64,000 bases of DNA. Source: Panulirus ornatus (taxonomy: Eukaryota > Arthropoda > Malacostraca > Decapoda > Palinuridae). The notes under the pieces were generated by a model. That model ran no database searches, was not told the DNA's origin, and saw only the letters and a program-made list of their open reading frames with translations. The translations under genes were made by a program, and so were the position numbers. Location: the NCBI RefSeq assembly GCF_036320965.1, contig NC_092281.1, positions 8,456,392 through 8,520,391 on the forward strand, read 5' to 3'. The number at the start of each line of letters is the position of its first letter. The first letter of the stretch is position 1. Below are positions 1 to 11,861 of this stretch, in pieces.

Positions 1-220
1 CGTGTGCGCGTCCCTTGTCTTCCTGTTCCTTGGATCTGCCCTCGGTGTTATTCTCCTTGTTTTCTTCTCCAGTTACTTGCTTTCTTGTGATTTTTTTCAG
101 GTAGGTTTCTCTCTGTTTTGCTTTACCTTACCACAACAGCCTTGCTCTTATTTCTCCCTCACACCTCCTAACACTTACTCCTTCCTCATCGTTGTTTAGC
201 TTCGTCTCATTCATTTACAC
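1..220. other. Unassigned window edge
   Basis: Pyrimidine-leaning sequence open in one forward frame up to position 199. The predicted peptide is hydrophobic and Ser/Phe-rich, as expected of T/C-rich DNA. I see no motif, splice context or repeat here. Confidence 0.4.
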
Positions 221-420
221 TAACAAGGAAAGCACTTCTTGTAACAAGAGCACCACCACCACTGCCTGTAACAAAAGCACGTCCAACAACTGACAATAAC
301 AAGAGCACCACCAGAGGCAGTAATATTAGCACTACCACCGCCCCTGCCAATAACAAAAGCACCTCTACCATTTCAAATAACAATAGCATCACCAATAGCG
401 TTAGTGATACTAACAGTGGC
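221..420 (+). repeat. Degenerate 27-bp minisatellite (AACAANAGCACCACC-type)
   Basis: The phrase TAACAANAGCAC recurs at 221, 242, 269, 297, 351 and 378, mostly 27 bp apart, with shortened units between. Because 27 is a multiple of three, the reverse strand stays open and reads as a Leu/Val-rich string. I take that as a by-product of the repeat, not a protein. Confidence 0.7.
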
Positions 421-459
421 CCTAAAAAAACAGCTATGCGACCCACGGAGTCTCCTTGA

Positions 460-1010
460 TAAAAAGAAAAGATAAGGAGCTCCGCACGAGAGAGCTTACT
501 CAAGCAGGAGTGAGGAAGAGAAAAAAAGCGATATGAAAACTTGAAGGGAAGTATAAGAGAGATGAGGGGAGAGGGAGGCAGAAAAAAGAAAAAAAAACAC
601 CACGAGGAAAATGAGATAGGATGAAAAGAAAGGGAATATGGGTCGGGAAAGGAGAACATGGCATTAATGATAGAGTATGAAGAAGGACCGGAAGGAGACT
701 AAAGATGGACAGAGGTAAGGAAGCAGAAGAGATAGGGTAAAGAGACTCATATGAATAAGACAAGGAACAAATCAGGAAGAAGTGGAGGAAAGGGAGAAGA
801 ATCAGAAAGATGAGTACGGAGGGAAACACGAGATAGAAACTAATAAAGACAACAACAGCGTCTGCAAATGGGAAGAAAACGAGAGAAACATATCGACAGA
901 CGAGAGACTAAATAAAAAGTTTCAAAAGGATGCAGTAACTTCAGAAAACAGTGAGGTAGAAATGTACAGACAACACACTGGCAAAGGAAGAAACAGTTTT
1001 CTTAAATGAC
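460..1010 (+). other. Purine-rich stretch
   Basis: About 550 bp in which A and G strongly predominate on this strand, for example around 530-600 and 780-900. Reverse-strand reading frames of 109-150 codons here are Phe/Leu/Ser-rich and reflect composition. No gene recognised. Confidence 0.5.
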
Positions 1011-1145
1011 TGAACCGTGAGGAACTGGGTGAGGCAGGAGGGGGGATGAAAAAACGTGTGAAGTAACGAGTAGACGATATAATGAGGAAGGCGAAACCAA
1101 GAAACGAAAAGAGAAATATTATGAAAAGGTTAATAGAAGCAAGTG

Positions 1146-1222
<77 letters not shown>
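1146..1222. repeat. (TA)n followed by (CA)n microsatellite
   Basis: Roughly 31 TA units pass directly into about 7 CA units, a compound microsatellite. Confidence 0.97.
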
Positions 1223-1734
1223 AGAATAGCTAGGGATAACGTACTGGAAGGAAACATAACGGGAAAAGAATGGAAGTAGGAAACATTAAATGAAAAAGGA
1301 GAGGAGGATATGACGAGTGAGGAAGTGAAAATAAAGGAAGAGCGCAGGAAACAGAATTATTTATAATACAATATAAACAGAAGCAAATTGAGACTGTCTG
1401 AAGAAGTCTAAATTATTAAAAGTTCGGAAAAATTTCTGGACTTTCAATATGATTACTTCTGCATTTATCTATTACTTTAGTTATGTATCTACTGACACTC
1501 AAAAAATAAGCAAGAGGAGATCTAATGCTGACACTACAAAAAATAAGCAAAAACAAATTAATTTACATTTACATAAATGCATAACTACAACAAGCCCCCG
1601 GGCATGTTTACAAAGAATCTAACCAAAATATGAATAACATGGAAAATACATAAATAAAATGAGATAAAAATCTTAAAAAAAAATGCAAGAAAAAAGCCAT
1701 AAACATGGTATGCTAGAACGAAGGTGAGGGAGAA
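1223..1734. other. AT-rich unassigned interval
   Basis: AT-rich sequence with several A runs. A phrase 'CTGACACT(C/A)(A/C)AAAAAATAAGCAA' occurs twice, near 1491 and 1528. No gene seen. Confidence 0.4.
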
Positions 1735-3060
1735 ACATATTTTCGCTTCAATGGACCACAATAATTATACCTCGACAGCTTAGCTGGAGGAGAGCAGCTG
1801 CGGTAATCCTTCTTCATGTTCTGTGATGGAGAAGAAATTTGCAGAAGCATTATGAGGGAAAGTTTTAAGAAAGTAAGTGATGCCTGTAATCCTTCAGTCT
1901 GGCTAAAAGCTCGTCAAGTTGATGGTGTTTGGCGGACGAGACGGTAAGTCTGTGGCAAGTTTGGTTACTGAGAGGAGTTCAGGGTGGGTGGGAGCAAGAA
2001 GAGGAGTTCTCCTGTGGTTACTGGAGGGGGGTGTTTCATCTACCTCTGCTGGGACGAAGAAGAAGAAGAAGAAGGCTGTAAAAGAGGAGATCCAGAAAGT
2101 TAAGAGATGCTGGAAGGCCATATGAGGGAAGTTTGGCGAGAGGAGTCTGCTGCCAAACTTTGTAAAAGGCTTTTGATATATCTGAGGCAACGAGGAGAGT
2201 GTCGCCAAAGTTAATCAAGAGCGGAGTCGAAGTTGTGGACGAGGCGGGGATCTCCAGGAGAATATGGTCGCGACCAGAACCAAGACTCTGTTGTTGCAGA
2301 TTACTTAATGGCTGGCTCTCAAGACGAAGAAAGAAAACTAAGGATCTGCTGCGATTGTATTCAAGATTCTGCCGATTTGTGCTGAGGTGTAAGTCGTTTG
2401 GTAATCTAAGAGGGTTGCCATCGTTGGATATATTTTGTACAATGGGAAGTCTTCAGAAGCAAGGGAACACCGGAGTTGAAAGAGGGACAAAACTATGAGA
2501 GTACGAGGCCAAGGAAGATTTTGTTCCTTTCCTTATCACAATCGTATTTCTACTTTAGACCCAGATGTCACGGATCCAACCAAACATTAGTAACGTATGC
2601 ATTAAGGTTTGGGGTGTATGACAAGGGTTAATTAAGGTGGACAAAGGGAAAGAGGTAAATTTGCTGGGAACAAGGGGGGAACTTTCTGGAAAACTGGGAC
2701 TTAAGCAGATTGGCTTATCTGGAGACCCAACTTCAAGTGGTCAGGAGAAGTTCCGCAGTGCGATCTGGCAAAAGACCAAAGATTTTTTTTCCCGATGTTC
2801 GATAGAATGTTAAGATACGTTATCTTGGCATATGAAATAACTTGTTCTTTCAGTTGACTAATCATTGGCATTTCGCTTGATCTTGTTACACGCTGCGTGT
2901 CTGAGATAATCAACATCTCAAAGTTTGCCTGATGGAGGCAAGACAGGGGTATGAATCAAAAGTGCTCATGGTGTACGATAGTGTTATTATCGCTCCTTTG
3001 ACCCTAAGATCTCGACAGTAAGACCCGTCTTGAGCACAAAGGTAAGTTAAAGGCCACCTG
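1735..3060 (+). repeat. Unit 1 of diverged ~2.1-kb tandem duplication
   Basis: This segment is collinear with 3835-5360. Shared blocks include 'GACAGCTT(A/G)GCTGGAG' (1776 and 3868), 'GAGATGCTGGAAGGCCAT' (2104 and 4231), 'TTTGGCGAGAGGAGTCTGCT' (2132 and 4258), 'GAGGCAACGAGGAGAGTGTC' (2182 and 4313), 'CTCCAGGAGAATATGGTC' (2252 and 4380), 'GATCTGGCAAA(A/G)GACCA' (2762 and 4918) and 'TTGCCTGATGGAG' (2926 and 5233). Offsets drift from 2.09 to 2.31 kb, so indels have accumulated. No coding frame survives in both copies. It could be two tandem copies of an unknown mobile element. Confidence 0.8.
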
Positions 3061-3834
3061 TATATGACCGTCTTGCTCCAAGACCGTAACGTCGTCATCA
3101 AGAATCGAACCTTCTCGTCCACGTTAAGCTTTAGCCAATAGAAGTCAAGGGAAATCCAGAGCATCCGCGAACCCAGATCACGTTTTCGAAAACATGATCC
3201 GCATCTTAGACATGAAACGCGACCGAACGAGGAAGACCAGTTCTGGAGTGATGGGAAGTTTGCCAAAACTTGAGGGAAAATTATTATTTCCTGTTGCAGG
3301 AAAGATGTCAATCTAGAACAGAGCTGGAGAATACGATATTCGTCAGGTCACTTCTTGATGTCGCAAGAAATCTGGGTAACTGATTGCCCTAGTTGTATAC
3401 CAACAGGATAGTACGATCAACTGATGGATATGTTCAGGCATCAACTACCAAGTAGGTTAATTAATCATTTTCTCCTTTTCATCATAGTGACCAACATGGC
3501 ACAAGCAGCTAACATGCCTCACTTATGGCCATTTCAAGTGAAACAAAATAGAGAGAGAAAACTATAAATCAATCAGGGCTCCACAGGTGCTTCTAGACCT
3601 GACTCTTTAAGGAGGAAAGGTTACATGAAGAGGGAAAGACAAAAGGAGGAGGACGGTTCATCATTAATCTTTGTCGTATATCGATATATCATGATCAACT
3701 GAATGATGAATATGTTAACACATGAAGTGCCAAGGGGGTTCATTAATCATCTTAGCTATACATCAACATGGTATAATATAAAAACCCATAAACATTAAGT
3801 TTCACAACAGACGTAAGAGTGGAGGAAAACATCT
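3061..3834. other. Spacer between duplicated units, with internal partial repeat
   Basis: Two stretches near 3415-3540 and 3690-3780 resemble each other: both carry GATCAACTGA(A/T)(G/T)GAT, then 'AAG(T/G)(A/G)GGTT(A/C)ATTAATCAT', then 'CAACATGG(C/T)A'. No gene seen. Confidence 0.45.
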
Positions 3835-5360
3835 TGCTTAAGTGGCTCACATTACATTTACTCCTGGACAGCTTGGCTGGAGCGCAACAGCTCTGGTAAT
3901 CCGTCTTCATGCTCTATGATCAAGAAGAAGAAGAAGAAAGACTGTTGCAGAAACAACACGAAAAGAAATATTTCTCGAGAAGGAAAGCGTTGGGTATATT
4001 GCCTCACTCTAGCCAAAAAAAAAAAGGACTTGTGAGATGGTAGTGTCTGGGGTTGAAAAGGACGAGGTTACGTTTTAGTGGAGATACTGAGAAGAGTTAG
4101 GGAAGTGGAAGTACCAAAACCATCTCCAAGGAGCACTTCGCTGTGCATGAGGAAGTAAAGAGTGTTCCATACCATACACCTCTGCTGGGGCGATGCAGAG
4201 GGATGGTCAAAAGGAGATCCAGGATATTGAGAGATGCTGGAAGGCCATAAAGGAAAAGTTTGGCGAGAGGAGTCTGCTACCAAACTTTGTAAAAACTGAC
4301 TTTTGATTTATCTGAGGCAACGAGGAGAGTGTCGCCAAAATGAATCAGGAGAGGAGTCGAAGTGGTGGACGAAGCGGAATCTCCAGGAGAATATGGTCAC
4401 GACCAAAACCTGGACTGTGTTGAGGATTATTTATAGGCTCTTAAGAAAATGGGATTTGGGCAAGGCAGGTGGACACTGTTGGTGATAGTCTTCATCCTTA
4501 ACGAGACAGTCGAGGTCTAGGTCGTTTGTCCATAGGTTGATGAACATGTTGAGAACAATCTTGATATTGGCAAACCTCCAACTATTGAGGAAATTAGTTG
4601 TGAAAAAAAAAAACGAGAAAGCAGAAAAATTATAGAGTAATACCATTCACGGTCTTCGTCTTATACAACCACTAGTGTTGATATAATCAAGGTAACAAGG
4701 AACAGACCAAAGATTAATGAAGCAAATACTCAGGGGTTGAGGGTTATGGCAAAGGTTCATTAGACTAGGTAAAAGAAAGATATGGTTGAATGGAGGAAGA
4801 ATTAAACTCTCGGTTAAGATGAGACGTGAGCAGATTGCCTTAAGACTTAATTTCAGTGGTGTGGTCAAAGCGTTCGAGGGACGGTAAGGCAAGATGAGTT
4901 AGAAGTTCTGTAATGTGATCTGGCAAAGGACCAGAGAATTCTCGTCTTCTGACATCAGACAGTGTGAAGACAATGCCTTTTTGGTGCACAGATTCTATTT
5001 CCTTCTGTAACTGATTTTATATTACATTTTTCCTGGTCTCATACTCGGATGTATATTCTTCTTGAATCTAAAGTTGCTTTACGAGTTTTTGTATCGGTTT
5101 ACAACAAGTTCTTTGTTCCATCTAATGATTAGCATATTATTCAGGAAGGCTTTTGTGTGTGTGTCTGTTATCCTTCGCTGTTCTACTGGAAGCAGTGGGA
5201 ACCTTTGGTCGACGCTCGTCAACGTCTTAAAGGTTGCCTGATGGAGACTAGACAGAAGTATGAGGGTCAGCGAGGAGTTGGTGTGTGCGCTGGCGTCGTT
5301 ACAGTTCCTTTGACTGATACATCACGATGGTACGACACTTTATGAGCACGACAACATTAC
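3835..5360 (+). repeat. Unit 2 of diverged ~2.1-kb tandem duplication
   Basis: Second copy of the unit at 1735-3060; the shared blocks are listed there. The copies are closest at 4231-4420 and weaker elsewhere. A (GAA)n tract at 3923-3940 differs between the copies. Confidence 0.8.
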
Positions 5361-5460
5361 CCTTCGGTACGAAGGCCTGCTATGAATAACCGAGGATCGT
5401 ACCATCGTGCGCAAGGGTCTTCCTTCCCTGCTCAAGGATCGTATCAAGGCACCTATAGTT
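5310..5460 (+). repeat. Interspersed repeat, 'GATCGTACCATCGTGC' family
   Basis: It shares 'GGTACGA', 'CGTACCATCGTGC' and 'CAAGGATCGTAT' with 40395-40520. A further relic is likely at 44830-44935 and a weak one at 2995-3070. It looks like a short dispersed repeat rich in small inverted motifs; its class is unknown. Confidence 0.55.
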
Positions 5461-5712
5461 ATTGACTTTCTATACCAGTCATACGATCGACATCAACTGG
5501 ATTAGCAGACTGGTCGTAGGTGGACTGGTCATGTCAGTCCAGTCTGATGCCTGCCAGATCAAGTTATTGGGAAGAGCACAAGAGGTGAGCAGCACGCATG
5601 CAGAAGCAACCACCTCTGGGATAACTGGCACGGTATCCACCTCCACAAGGTGAGGTTTAGGGCTTACGAACCTGTGTGATCTACAATGGTTCCTTTAGAT
5701 TTTTTTTCCATT
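5461..5712. other. Unassigned interval
   Basis: A small internal repetition 'GACTGGTC(G/A)T' occurs at 5508-5535. No gene recognised. Confidence 0.35.
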
Positions 5713-5713
5713 G

Positions 5714-5881
5714 GACGAATACGAGTGAACATATATGGTAAGCAGTGGACGAATATGAGCGAACATATATGGTAACCAGTGGACGAATACGAGTGAACAT
5801 ATATATTAAGCAGTGGACAAACACGAGCGAACATATATGGTTAGCAGTGGACGAACACGAGTGAACATATATGGTAAACAT
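5714..5881 (+). repeat. 34-bp minisatellite, five units
   Basis: Five consecutive units of GGACGAATACGAGTGAACAT plus ATATGGTAAGCAGT, with a few substitutions each (TACGAG, TATGAGC and CACGAG variants). The reverse strand is open across the array (Ile/Tyr/Val/His-rich), which I regard as incidental. Confidence 0.93.
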
Positions 5882-6151
5882 GTAGTCCCGTACTCTATTC
5901 AGTGTGGTATCTCGAGAGTAGTTTATAATAGTGACAAAAAAATGAACGTTTTTCTACGGGAGGCACTGAGCGACTTCACCTCTCCGTAGATTACAAGACT
6001 TGGGAATAGAAAGGGGGGAAAAAAGTAGACCCATGGGAGGACAAGGATTTTGGGTAGAGGATAATACGTTTATTCTTTTTATCTACCTTTAAAAACTTGG
6101 GCGCCTGTGAGATAAGCCTTCTTTTGACCTGGCCTGACATTTTGGTGACGT

Positions 6152-6152
<1 letters not shown>
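5882..6152. other. Unassigned interval
   Basis: Nothing recognisable beyond short A runs. Confidence 0.35.

Positions 6153-6188
<36 letters not shown>
6153..6188 (+). repeat. (GT)n microsatellite
   Basis: About 18 GT units. Confidence 0.97.
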
Positions 6189-6189
<1 letters not shown>

Positions 6190-6816
6190 TTAAGGCGTAG
6201 GCCTGGAACGTGTAAACTGAACAGGGCGAAAAAAAAAATATTCTCAGGTAATTAATGATAACATGGTAAATGAATAACATCATGATAAAGATATGACTCC
6301 CCCGTTAAGTGCTGTAACAGCCGAGCATGGAGGCCATTAATGCCCATGGTACTAATAACGATCCCATCTTATGCTTCTTAATGATCAAGAGATAGGTCGA
6401 GGGAGATGGAAAACTAAAGAAAGGACTTCAACACAAAAACTGGAGGAGAAGAGAAAGAGAAAGAAGAGAGAAAATGAAAAAGGGCTTCGAGATCAACTGG
6501 AGGAGAGGGAAGACGAGAGGTGAACGAAGACGGATGAGATAAGATTAAGCCCATTGGTAAGGGCATCGAAGTTTGGGGTCGTCCATCATAAGACTGAATG
6601 AATCAAGACGATCTGTCGCGTCCATACCTTCCCCCCTCTTGAGGCTCCTAGAGATTCGTTCATCGTACGCTTTTCATATTTCATAGTACCCCCTTTTCAT
6701 ATTTCATAGTACCCCCTTTTCACTTCTTTTCATTTCGTATCTTATTTGATCATGACTAGATAAGGGAGTGGGTAACACACCCCCTCCCCTCACCTTTTCA
6801 TTCACATCGAGAGAGG
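6189..6816. other. Unassigned interval with purine-rich patch and short duplication
   Basis: A purine-rich patch lies at 6400-6540. A 24-bp phrase around 'TTTTCATATTTCATAGTACC' occurs twice in tandem at 6669-6720. No gene seen. Confidence 0.4.
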
Positions 6817-6850
6817 TATATAAAGCCGAGATAAGAGGCGCCAGGAGCTT
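6817..6850 (+). promoter_or_regulatory. Possible TATA-type core promoter
   Basis: TATATAAAG begins at 6817 in non-microsatellite sequence with C-rich DNA upstream (6780-6795). About 30 bp downstream lies CTTAGAAC, a weak initiator match. No credible reading frame follows, so this may be chance. Confidence 0.2.
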
Positions 6851-7261
6851 AGAACAAGTTTTAATTCTATGAACTGCTGGTAATATAACCTGCATTTAGC
6901 AAATCACTTGAATTATGAAAATTCGTAATATGTTCCGCAGACAGAGACCAGATCTATCACACTTTCCATTCATCAAGGCATGAATGAGGGGAAAAAAAAA
7001 TGTATATCCTGAAATTAATGTGTGTAAGGCGATTCAAATGGAATCATATTACCAGAGTGAGATATGATGTCAGTGTCAAGGTTATACTGTGAATGCAGTT
7101 TTATTTGCGTCTATGTAAAGTAAGTTTAAATCATGAAGTACACTATATACTAGAGTTTACCCATGACTGTTTACTTCTTTTTATCTGATACCTAGGTTGG
7201 TATGGGCAACTGAATGCCATAATAAATACCATCTTATTAACGCTATATCTATCTATCTGTC
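6851..7261. other. Unassigned interval
   Basis: AT-rich; a short (TATC)n-like tract lies at 7244-7268. No gene seen. Confidence 0.35.
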
Positions 7262-7466
7262 TATCTAATTGTTCTCATATACATGTTCGATATTTCCCAC
7301 GTGAGGGAGGTAGCGTCCAAAACAGATGTGTGAGCCTGAGAGGAGAAAAAAAGATCCTCACTTGGCTCTTTCCTCTGTTCCTACTTTTGGAAAGTATCAC
7401 AGGAGGGGAGAATTTCCAGCTGTATCTCACAACGCCCTTGCTCCTCTTAGTTGCCTCCCACGACAC

Positions 7467-7470
<4 letters not shown>
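7262..7470 (-). mobile_element. Degraded copy of the ~235-bp 'GCGAGGTAGC' SINE
   Basis: Read on the reverse strand, it carries the element's blocks in order: a head with a 'GTCGTGGGAGGCAACTAAGA'-like block, the 'GGAGGGGAGAATTTCCAGC' motif (here forward at 7395-7420), 'CACTTGGCTC...CTCTGTTCC' (7359-7382), and the tail 'TTTCCCACGTGAGGGAGGTAGCG' region at 7291-7314. It matches 43913-44170 and 47774-48008 block by block. Its head runs straight into the GA microsatellite at 7468. Confidence 0.75.

Positions 7471-7552
<82 letters not shown>
7468..7552 (+). repeat. (GA)n microsatellite
   Basis: About 42 GA units starting exactly at the 'ACACGCAG' of the adjacent SINE head. It opens long Arg/Glu repeat frames (forward) and Ser/Leu frames (reverse), which are artefacts. 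Confidence 0.97.
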
Positions 7553-7555
<3 letters not shown>

Positions 7556-8375
7556 AATCAAGGGAGGACGTCGCCAGGTGAATCATGGCGACAGGGTCTC
7601 CACTGGAGCCATGGCAGGTTATTTCACGGACAATTTACCCGAGATGTCTGCAGGAAGCAGCGTAGTAGGTAAACTCGCCAGGCAACACGTCTTGTGTAAC
7701 TGTTCGCCAATACCCTGCACGCCACCCTCATTTGCACCGCGAAAAGGAATCATTTCTTGTTTTTCCCCTCCGACATTTTTCTGGCGACTTAAAAGTTATA
7801 TTGGTCCATCTATACCCCCCATCCCTCTCCACAAAATATAATTAATGGTTATCTAGGTGGAAGAATATAATGATAGATGGGATTCATATACGTTTTTCAT
7901 TTTAATGTGTGGATATGCAGTTACTTTGGTTGATGCAAATGTTGGGGGAGATATAGTGTGTCTGATGGGGATAATACTCTCAGGCAAACTTTCTCAAGAT
8001 CATCCCTCATTATAAGGCCAATATAATGATCAGACGAACCTCTCGAGAATGATGAGGACAAAATAATTCTGCTATCCAGTGATCTGAAATACTATAGGTT
8101 TAGTTAGAGAAGGAAAATGACACATGTATGAAATCCTGAGATAGACTTATTACGAAGTACATAAACTGAACTCTTACAGGAAAATAGTCAAGGGATGAAC
8201 CACAGAGAAAAAAATGTATATGGTATGACGCACTGCTGGCGTGATACCAGGGATCGGTGGAGGAGAGTCACCAAAGTCCAACGGAGAAATGGAGTGTTTG
8301 TGGTGGCAATATCCACTTGGAAATACACAGAGGGAAGATTAGGTATACAAGGCTAGCTGGGGAGCGAGGGAGAGA
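7553..8375. other. Unassigned interval
   Basis: No motif, repeat or credible gene identified. Confidence 0.35.
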
Positions 8376-8376
8376 T

Positions 8377-8408
<32 letters not shown>
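8376..8408 (+). repeat. (GT)n then (GA)n microsatellite
   Basis: About 12 GT units followed by 4 GA units. Confidence 0.95.
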
Positions 8409-9058
8409 AACTGAACCGTTCTTTCATACTGTCTCTGTGATGTACAATCAACTGTTGCTTACACAGAAAAGAAACCTTAATTAAGCCACTATTTCACACC
8501 TGCCTCCAAACGTAGTCAGGATTCTGCATGATGAATGCAGCTGGTGCTTTGACAGATAACGAGGATACGAACAGAACATATCAGTATTGTCAAGTAACAG
8601 TTTCACTAAACAATAAACTGCAGATGATTGGGGTTATACGATAATCCTTTTCCCAATAAGAAAGAAGAATAAAACCAATAATACGACAGGAAAGAAAAAA
8701 AAATCATGGAAAGGATGACTGAAAGAATAACTATAGTATTCATCCTAAAAAAAAAAATATACATGTAGGACTTGACATAGTACGATTTCATGGCGTTTTA
8801 AGCATTAGTGAGGGAACAGTAGCATGTGACTACCACAGGGGGAGTTACAGTACTCTGGCTATAGGGAAGTACTTCCTCAGCCCCTCGTCTGAATCTGGAT
8901 ATTAGCAACGAAGTTCAGTCTCTAAAGACGAAGCAAAAGAATCCTCTCGAAACAGCATTCGAAGCAATTCTGTCTCCTTAGTCTTCCTCTTTCGAAGATT
9001 ACCTCCTAATATCTAATGATCAGACTATCATCTATCTCTCTGATACCTACGACTCTCA
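8409..9058. other. Unassigned interval
   Basis: A runs occur at 8694-8702 and 8749-8757. No gene recognised. Confidence 0.35.
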
Positions 9059-9160
9059 GAGATAGCCAACTGTCTCAAAGAGAGTCACCGTTCTTCAAGA
9101 TAACAACCCGTCTTAATGATAGCCACCTGTCTCGGAAATAGCCTACTGGTTCACAGGGAT
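9059..9160 (+). repeat. Degenerate ~20-bp minisatellite
   Basis: Five diverged copies of a GATAGCCANCTGTCTCAAA-like unit, each with (A/G)ATA(G/A)CC or AGAGTCACC followed by TCTCAA, TCTTAAT, TCTCGG or TTCACA. Confidence 0.5.
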
Positions 9161-9404
9161 TCGGATCCCGAAGCAGCATGGTTTATATTACGCTTGGATT
9201 CTAAGAGGCTTTCCAAATCTTCACAACGAAAAATACTGAAGTGATAACAGCACAAGAAGAACTCTCAGAAACCCAATGGCTGCATCATCAGAGCACAACC
9301 TCTCTGAAGAACTTTAAACTCCAAAGGACTCCATATTTCCCTGCTAGTTACAATAGCGCAACCTGTAAGCTACAGAACTTCCTAGAAAAGGGGTCCTGGT
9401 GTAT

Positions 9405-9460
9405 ATAATAATAACAATGATAATAATGATAGTAATAATGCTACTACTACTATTACTAAA
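9405..9460 (+). repeat. Imperfect trinucleotide tract (ATA/ATG/ACT)
   Basis: ATAATAATAACAATGATAAT passes into ACTACTACTATTACT. Imperfect triplet repetition over about 55 bp. Confidence 0.8.
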
Positions 9461-10469
9461 ATGAAAATGATAAAAAATATCAAGTCTTAACGAAAGAATA
9501 CCAACTGCTCTGTATTTTCCAAACAAGACCTCTACACTGACGTTCGTGGAACTGCCATCAAAACGTTTTCCTCGAAATCTAAACAATGAAAAAAAGAAAA
9601 AGTGTTGCGTTGTCTGGGCAAAACGGTAATTGGAAGGATTACTAAAGAGGGTAATTAGCAGGAGGAAAAAATTAGTTTATCATCGTACTGAAGTCTACTT
9701 CAAGGGGTACGTACGGAATCAAAATGTATTACGTATACTTGAGGTATGATCTGGGAAGCTGTGTACAGTGGTCCCTAATGTATGTTTTGTATGGCTGAGG
9801 AATGAAAAGTAAGAAGAGACAAACGGCCTAAAATGGCTGGTGTGGAGACGAACTGGTGTTTATAGACGAATAATTCCCGAGTACTTCGATATGATTGGCC
9901 TGGCCTTTGACCCATCCCACAAGTGCTGCTCCGTCGTGATTAAGAGAATCAATGGCCGTTTTCTAGGTCGGCGTGAGGGGTATTGTAACACTAACAGGAC
10001 AAAAAGAAAAGAAAATGTCGTAGGATATGAGGGAGAAAATACAACAGTTTTCGTTTCCCCCCAAATATCTATTTCTGACAACACTTACGCTGGAAAACTT
10101 GGTTAAAACTGGAAAATTAGTTTGTCTTCCAGTACACGGAACTTTCAGGTCGGCGAGGGTAAGTGAAGCTAAAGTTAAAAAGCCAAAAGAGGCCGAGTAT
10201 ATTCCTTCTGCCAATTAGTGTCTCCGAGAGTCAAGTCCTTTGTTAGACAAGACAATCTTGTGTCGGTGATGTGATGTGGCGATGGGAAGAGAGGTCGAAT
10301 TATGGTAATGGTGGAGGGGAAGAGAGGCCATCGAGACGTGGTGATGGGAAGTGATATCAGGACAAAATGATGGGGAATGGGATGAATATCAAAATATACA
10401 ATGAAGGATATTAAAACGGACCATTTTACACCCAAGAGTAGAACGTGTTACTGAAAAATGAGCTCGTTG
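9461..10469. other. Unassigned interval with weak ~40-bp repetition
   Basis: Around 10275-10375, GATGGGAAGAGAGG, GAGGGGAAGAGAGG and GATGGGAAGTGATA follow each other 36-38 bp apart, a weak minisatellite. Reading frames at 9840-10106 and 10027-10218 have no recognisable domain. Confidence 0.35.
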
Positions 10470-10880
10470 ACTGGATGAAAGGAAGGTATATAGAAGCAGA
10501 GTTATAATTTATAAGTATACAGAGAACATAAGAGAAGACCTATTGGCCTAATACGAGGTTATCTGCAAGTTCCTACACTAACACAATGATAGTGATAACG
10601 ATATAGCTTATCTCCCTCCATCAACCGTTCCATCGACAACAACTGCTGGTAGTAAAAGAAAGTAAGCAATGGAAGAGAGATCATACATTACTGAAGTAAA
10701 GCCAGCATGTAATTCTATAGGAGAGAACAAAATAGAATACGTACCTATTTCATCTTTCTATACTGTGCTGAATTCTATGTTACTATACCATGGAACCTTA
10801 CTGCACCACACTCCGGCAATAGTCTCAGGCGAGACAATCATTCTTTGAGATCAGAATTGGAGGAACATATATCAGTAAAC
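10470..10880 (+). repeat. Interspersed repeat, 'GACCTATTGGCCTA' family, copy 1
   Basis: At 10531-10600 the text AGAAGACCTATTGGCCTAAT, ACGAGGTTAT, then AAGTTCCTACACTAAC matches 60611-60680 (AGGCTTGTTGGCCTAG, ACGAGGTT, AAGTTTCAACACTAAC). The flanks also correspond loosely (CCTCCA...ACAACA...TAGTAA against CCTCC...ACATCAATAGTCGGCAGTA). The class of element is unknown; it may be the flank of a LINE. Confidence 0.55.
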
Positions 10881-11617
10881 ATTGGTATTCATTTCTTCAT
10901 TCTTTTCCCCGAAATCAGTAAATATTTGTCAAACTGATTTCCAAAGATATTTGTAAAACCGATTTTCAAAGGTAACTGTAGTCTCCGGTTTAAGCAACGT
11001 TTGATGTTGGATTATTCCAGTGTTTAACGATTCCATTTGAAAAAGCTTTTTCTCCTTTTTTTCCCCCGTGTTCGTAATGCATCGTTTAGCTTTAAGATTT
11101 ATACATTGTCATGTTGACTTTATCTTTTATTTCAAAAAGATCTTAATCATTCATAATGCCATGATTCATACTGTCGGAACTCCTCGCATTTTTGAAGACT
11201 GATACCAAGTCACTGAGGGAAAAAGAGAATTACTTTTCTAGCCTTTACTTGATGCGGTTGCCTTCATTAAGGGTTGGTGATAGTTTCGTCGCCCTACTTT
11301 GCATTTGTTTCCAATCTTTCTTCGTCCCATTCGGGGGAAACCAGAGAAGTGGACTCCATACTCAAGATTGGGGTTCATACTAACGCGCTGTACAGAGTAG
11401 AGATTGCTTTTTGAAGTCAAAAGTCATATCTATTAAAACCTAGACTTCAGTTCGTGCTTTCTCTGCTTCCTGCTAACGCACAGTTTGGTCGACATCAGAT
11501 GGTTGCTTGATAATAACATGATCTTCATCATTTACTTTCGAAAGTGGCTTTCCAAGTATCATAATAGTCCCGTTTGCTTTTCCTATCTCTTGTATCTTTG
11601 ATTCAATTTGCGATTAG

Positions 11618-11624
<7 letters not shown>
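10881..11624. other. Unassigned interval with a 25-bp tandem pair
   Basis: ATATTTGT(C/A)AAAC(T/C)GATTT, then CCAAAG or TCAAAG, occurs twice at 10922-10973. No gene seen in the remainder. Confidence 0.4.

Positions 11625-11698
<74 letters not shown>
11625..11698 (+). repeat. (GA)n microsatellite
   Basis: About 37 GA units. Confidence 0.97.
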
Positions 11699-11700
<2 letters not shown>

Positions 11701-11861
11701 CCTATCCTCTGGCAACACGTTGCTTCCTGAATGACCTTGAGCTATGGACTGGACCCTGATAGCCTCCAGATAAGAAAGAGCCTTATCCTTACTCAGCCGG
11801 ATGTCTTCTTATCGAGCATCTTCATCTTTGACGAAGAAGAAAGAAAAAAGAATATTGGAAC

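Noticed and set aside
922..1279. Ile/Tyr repeat frames on both strands
   Set aside because: Direct translation of (TA)n. The same applies at 15003, 19382, 29013, 44116, 47690, 50935, 56655, 57360 and 57993.
2910..3311. Reverse frame of 133 codons
   Set aside because: It lies partly in the duplicated ~2.1-kb unit; the frame is not visibly maintained in the second unit, and no domain is recognised.
7275..7841. Long Arg/Glu and Ser/Leu reading frames of up to 171 codons around the GA run
   Set aside because: They are produced by the (GA)n microsatellite, which is open in all frames. The same applies to frames at 11574, 12573, 23376, 29952, 30978, 47253, 51730, 54257, 62773 and 63417.
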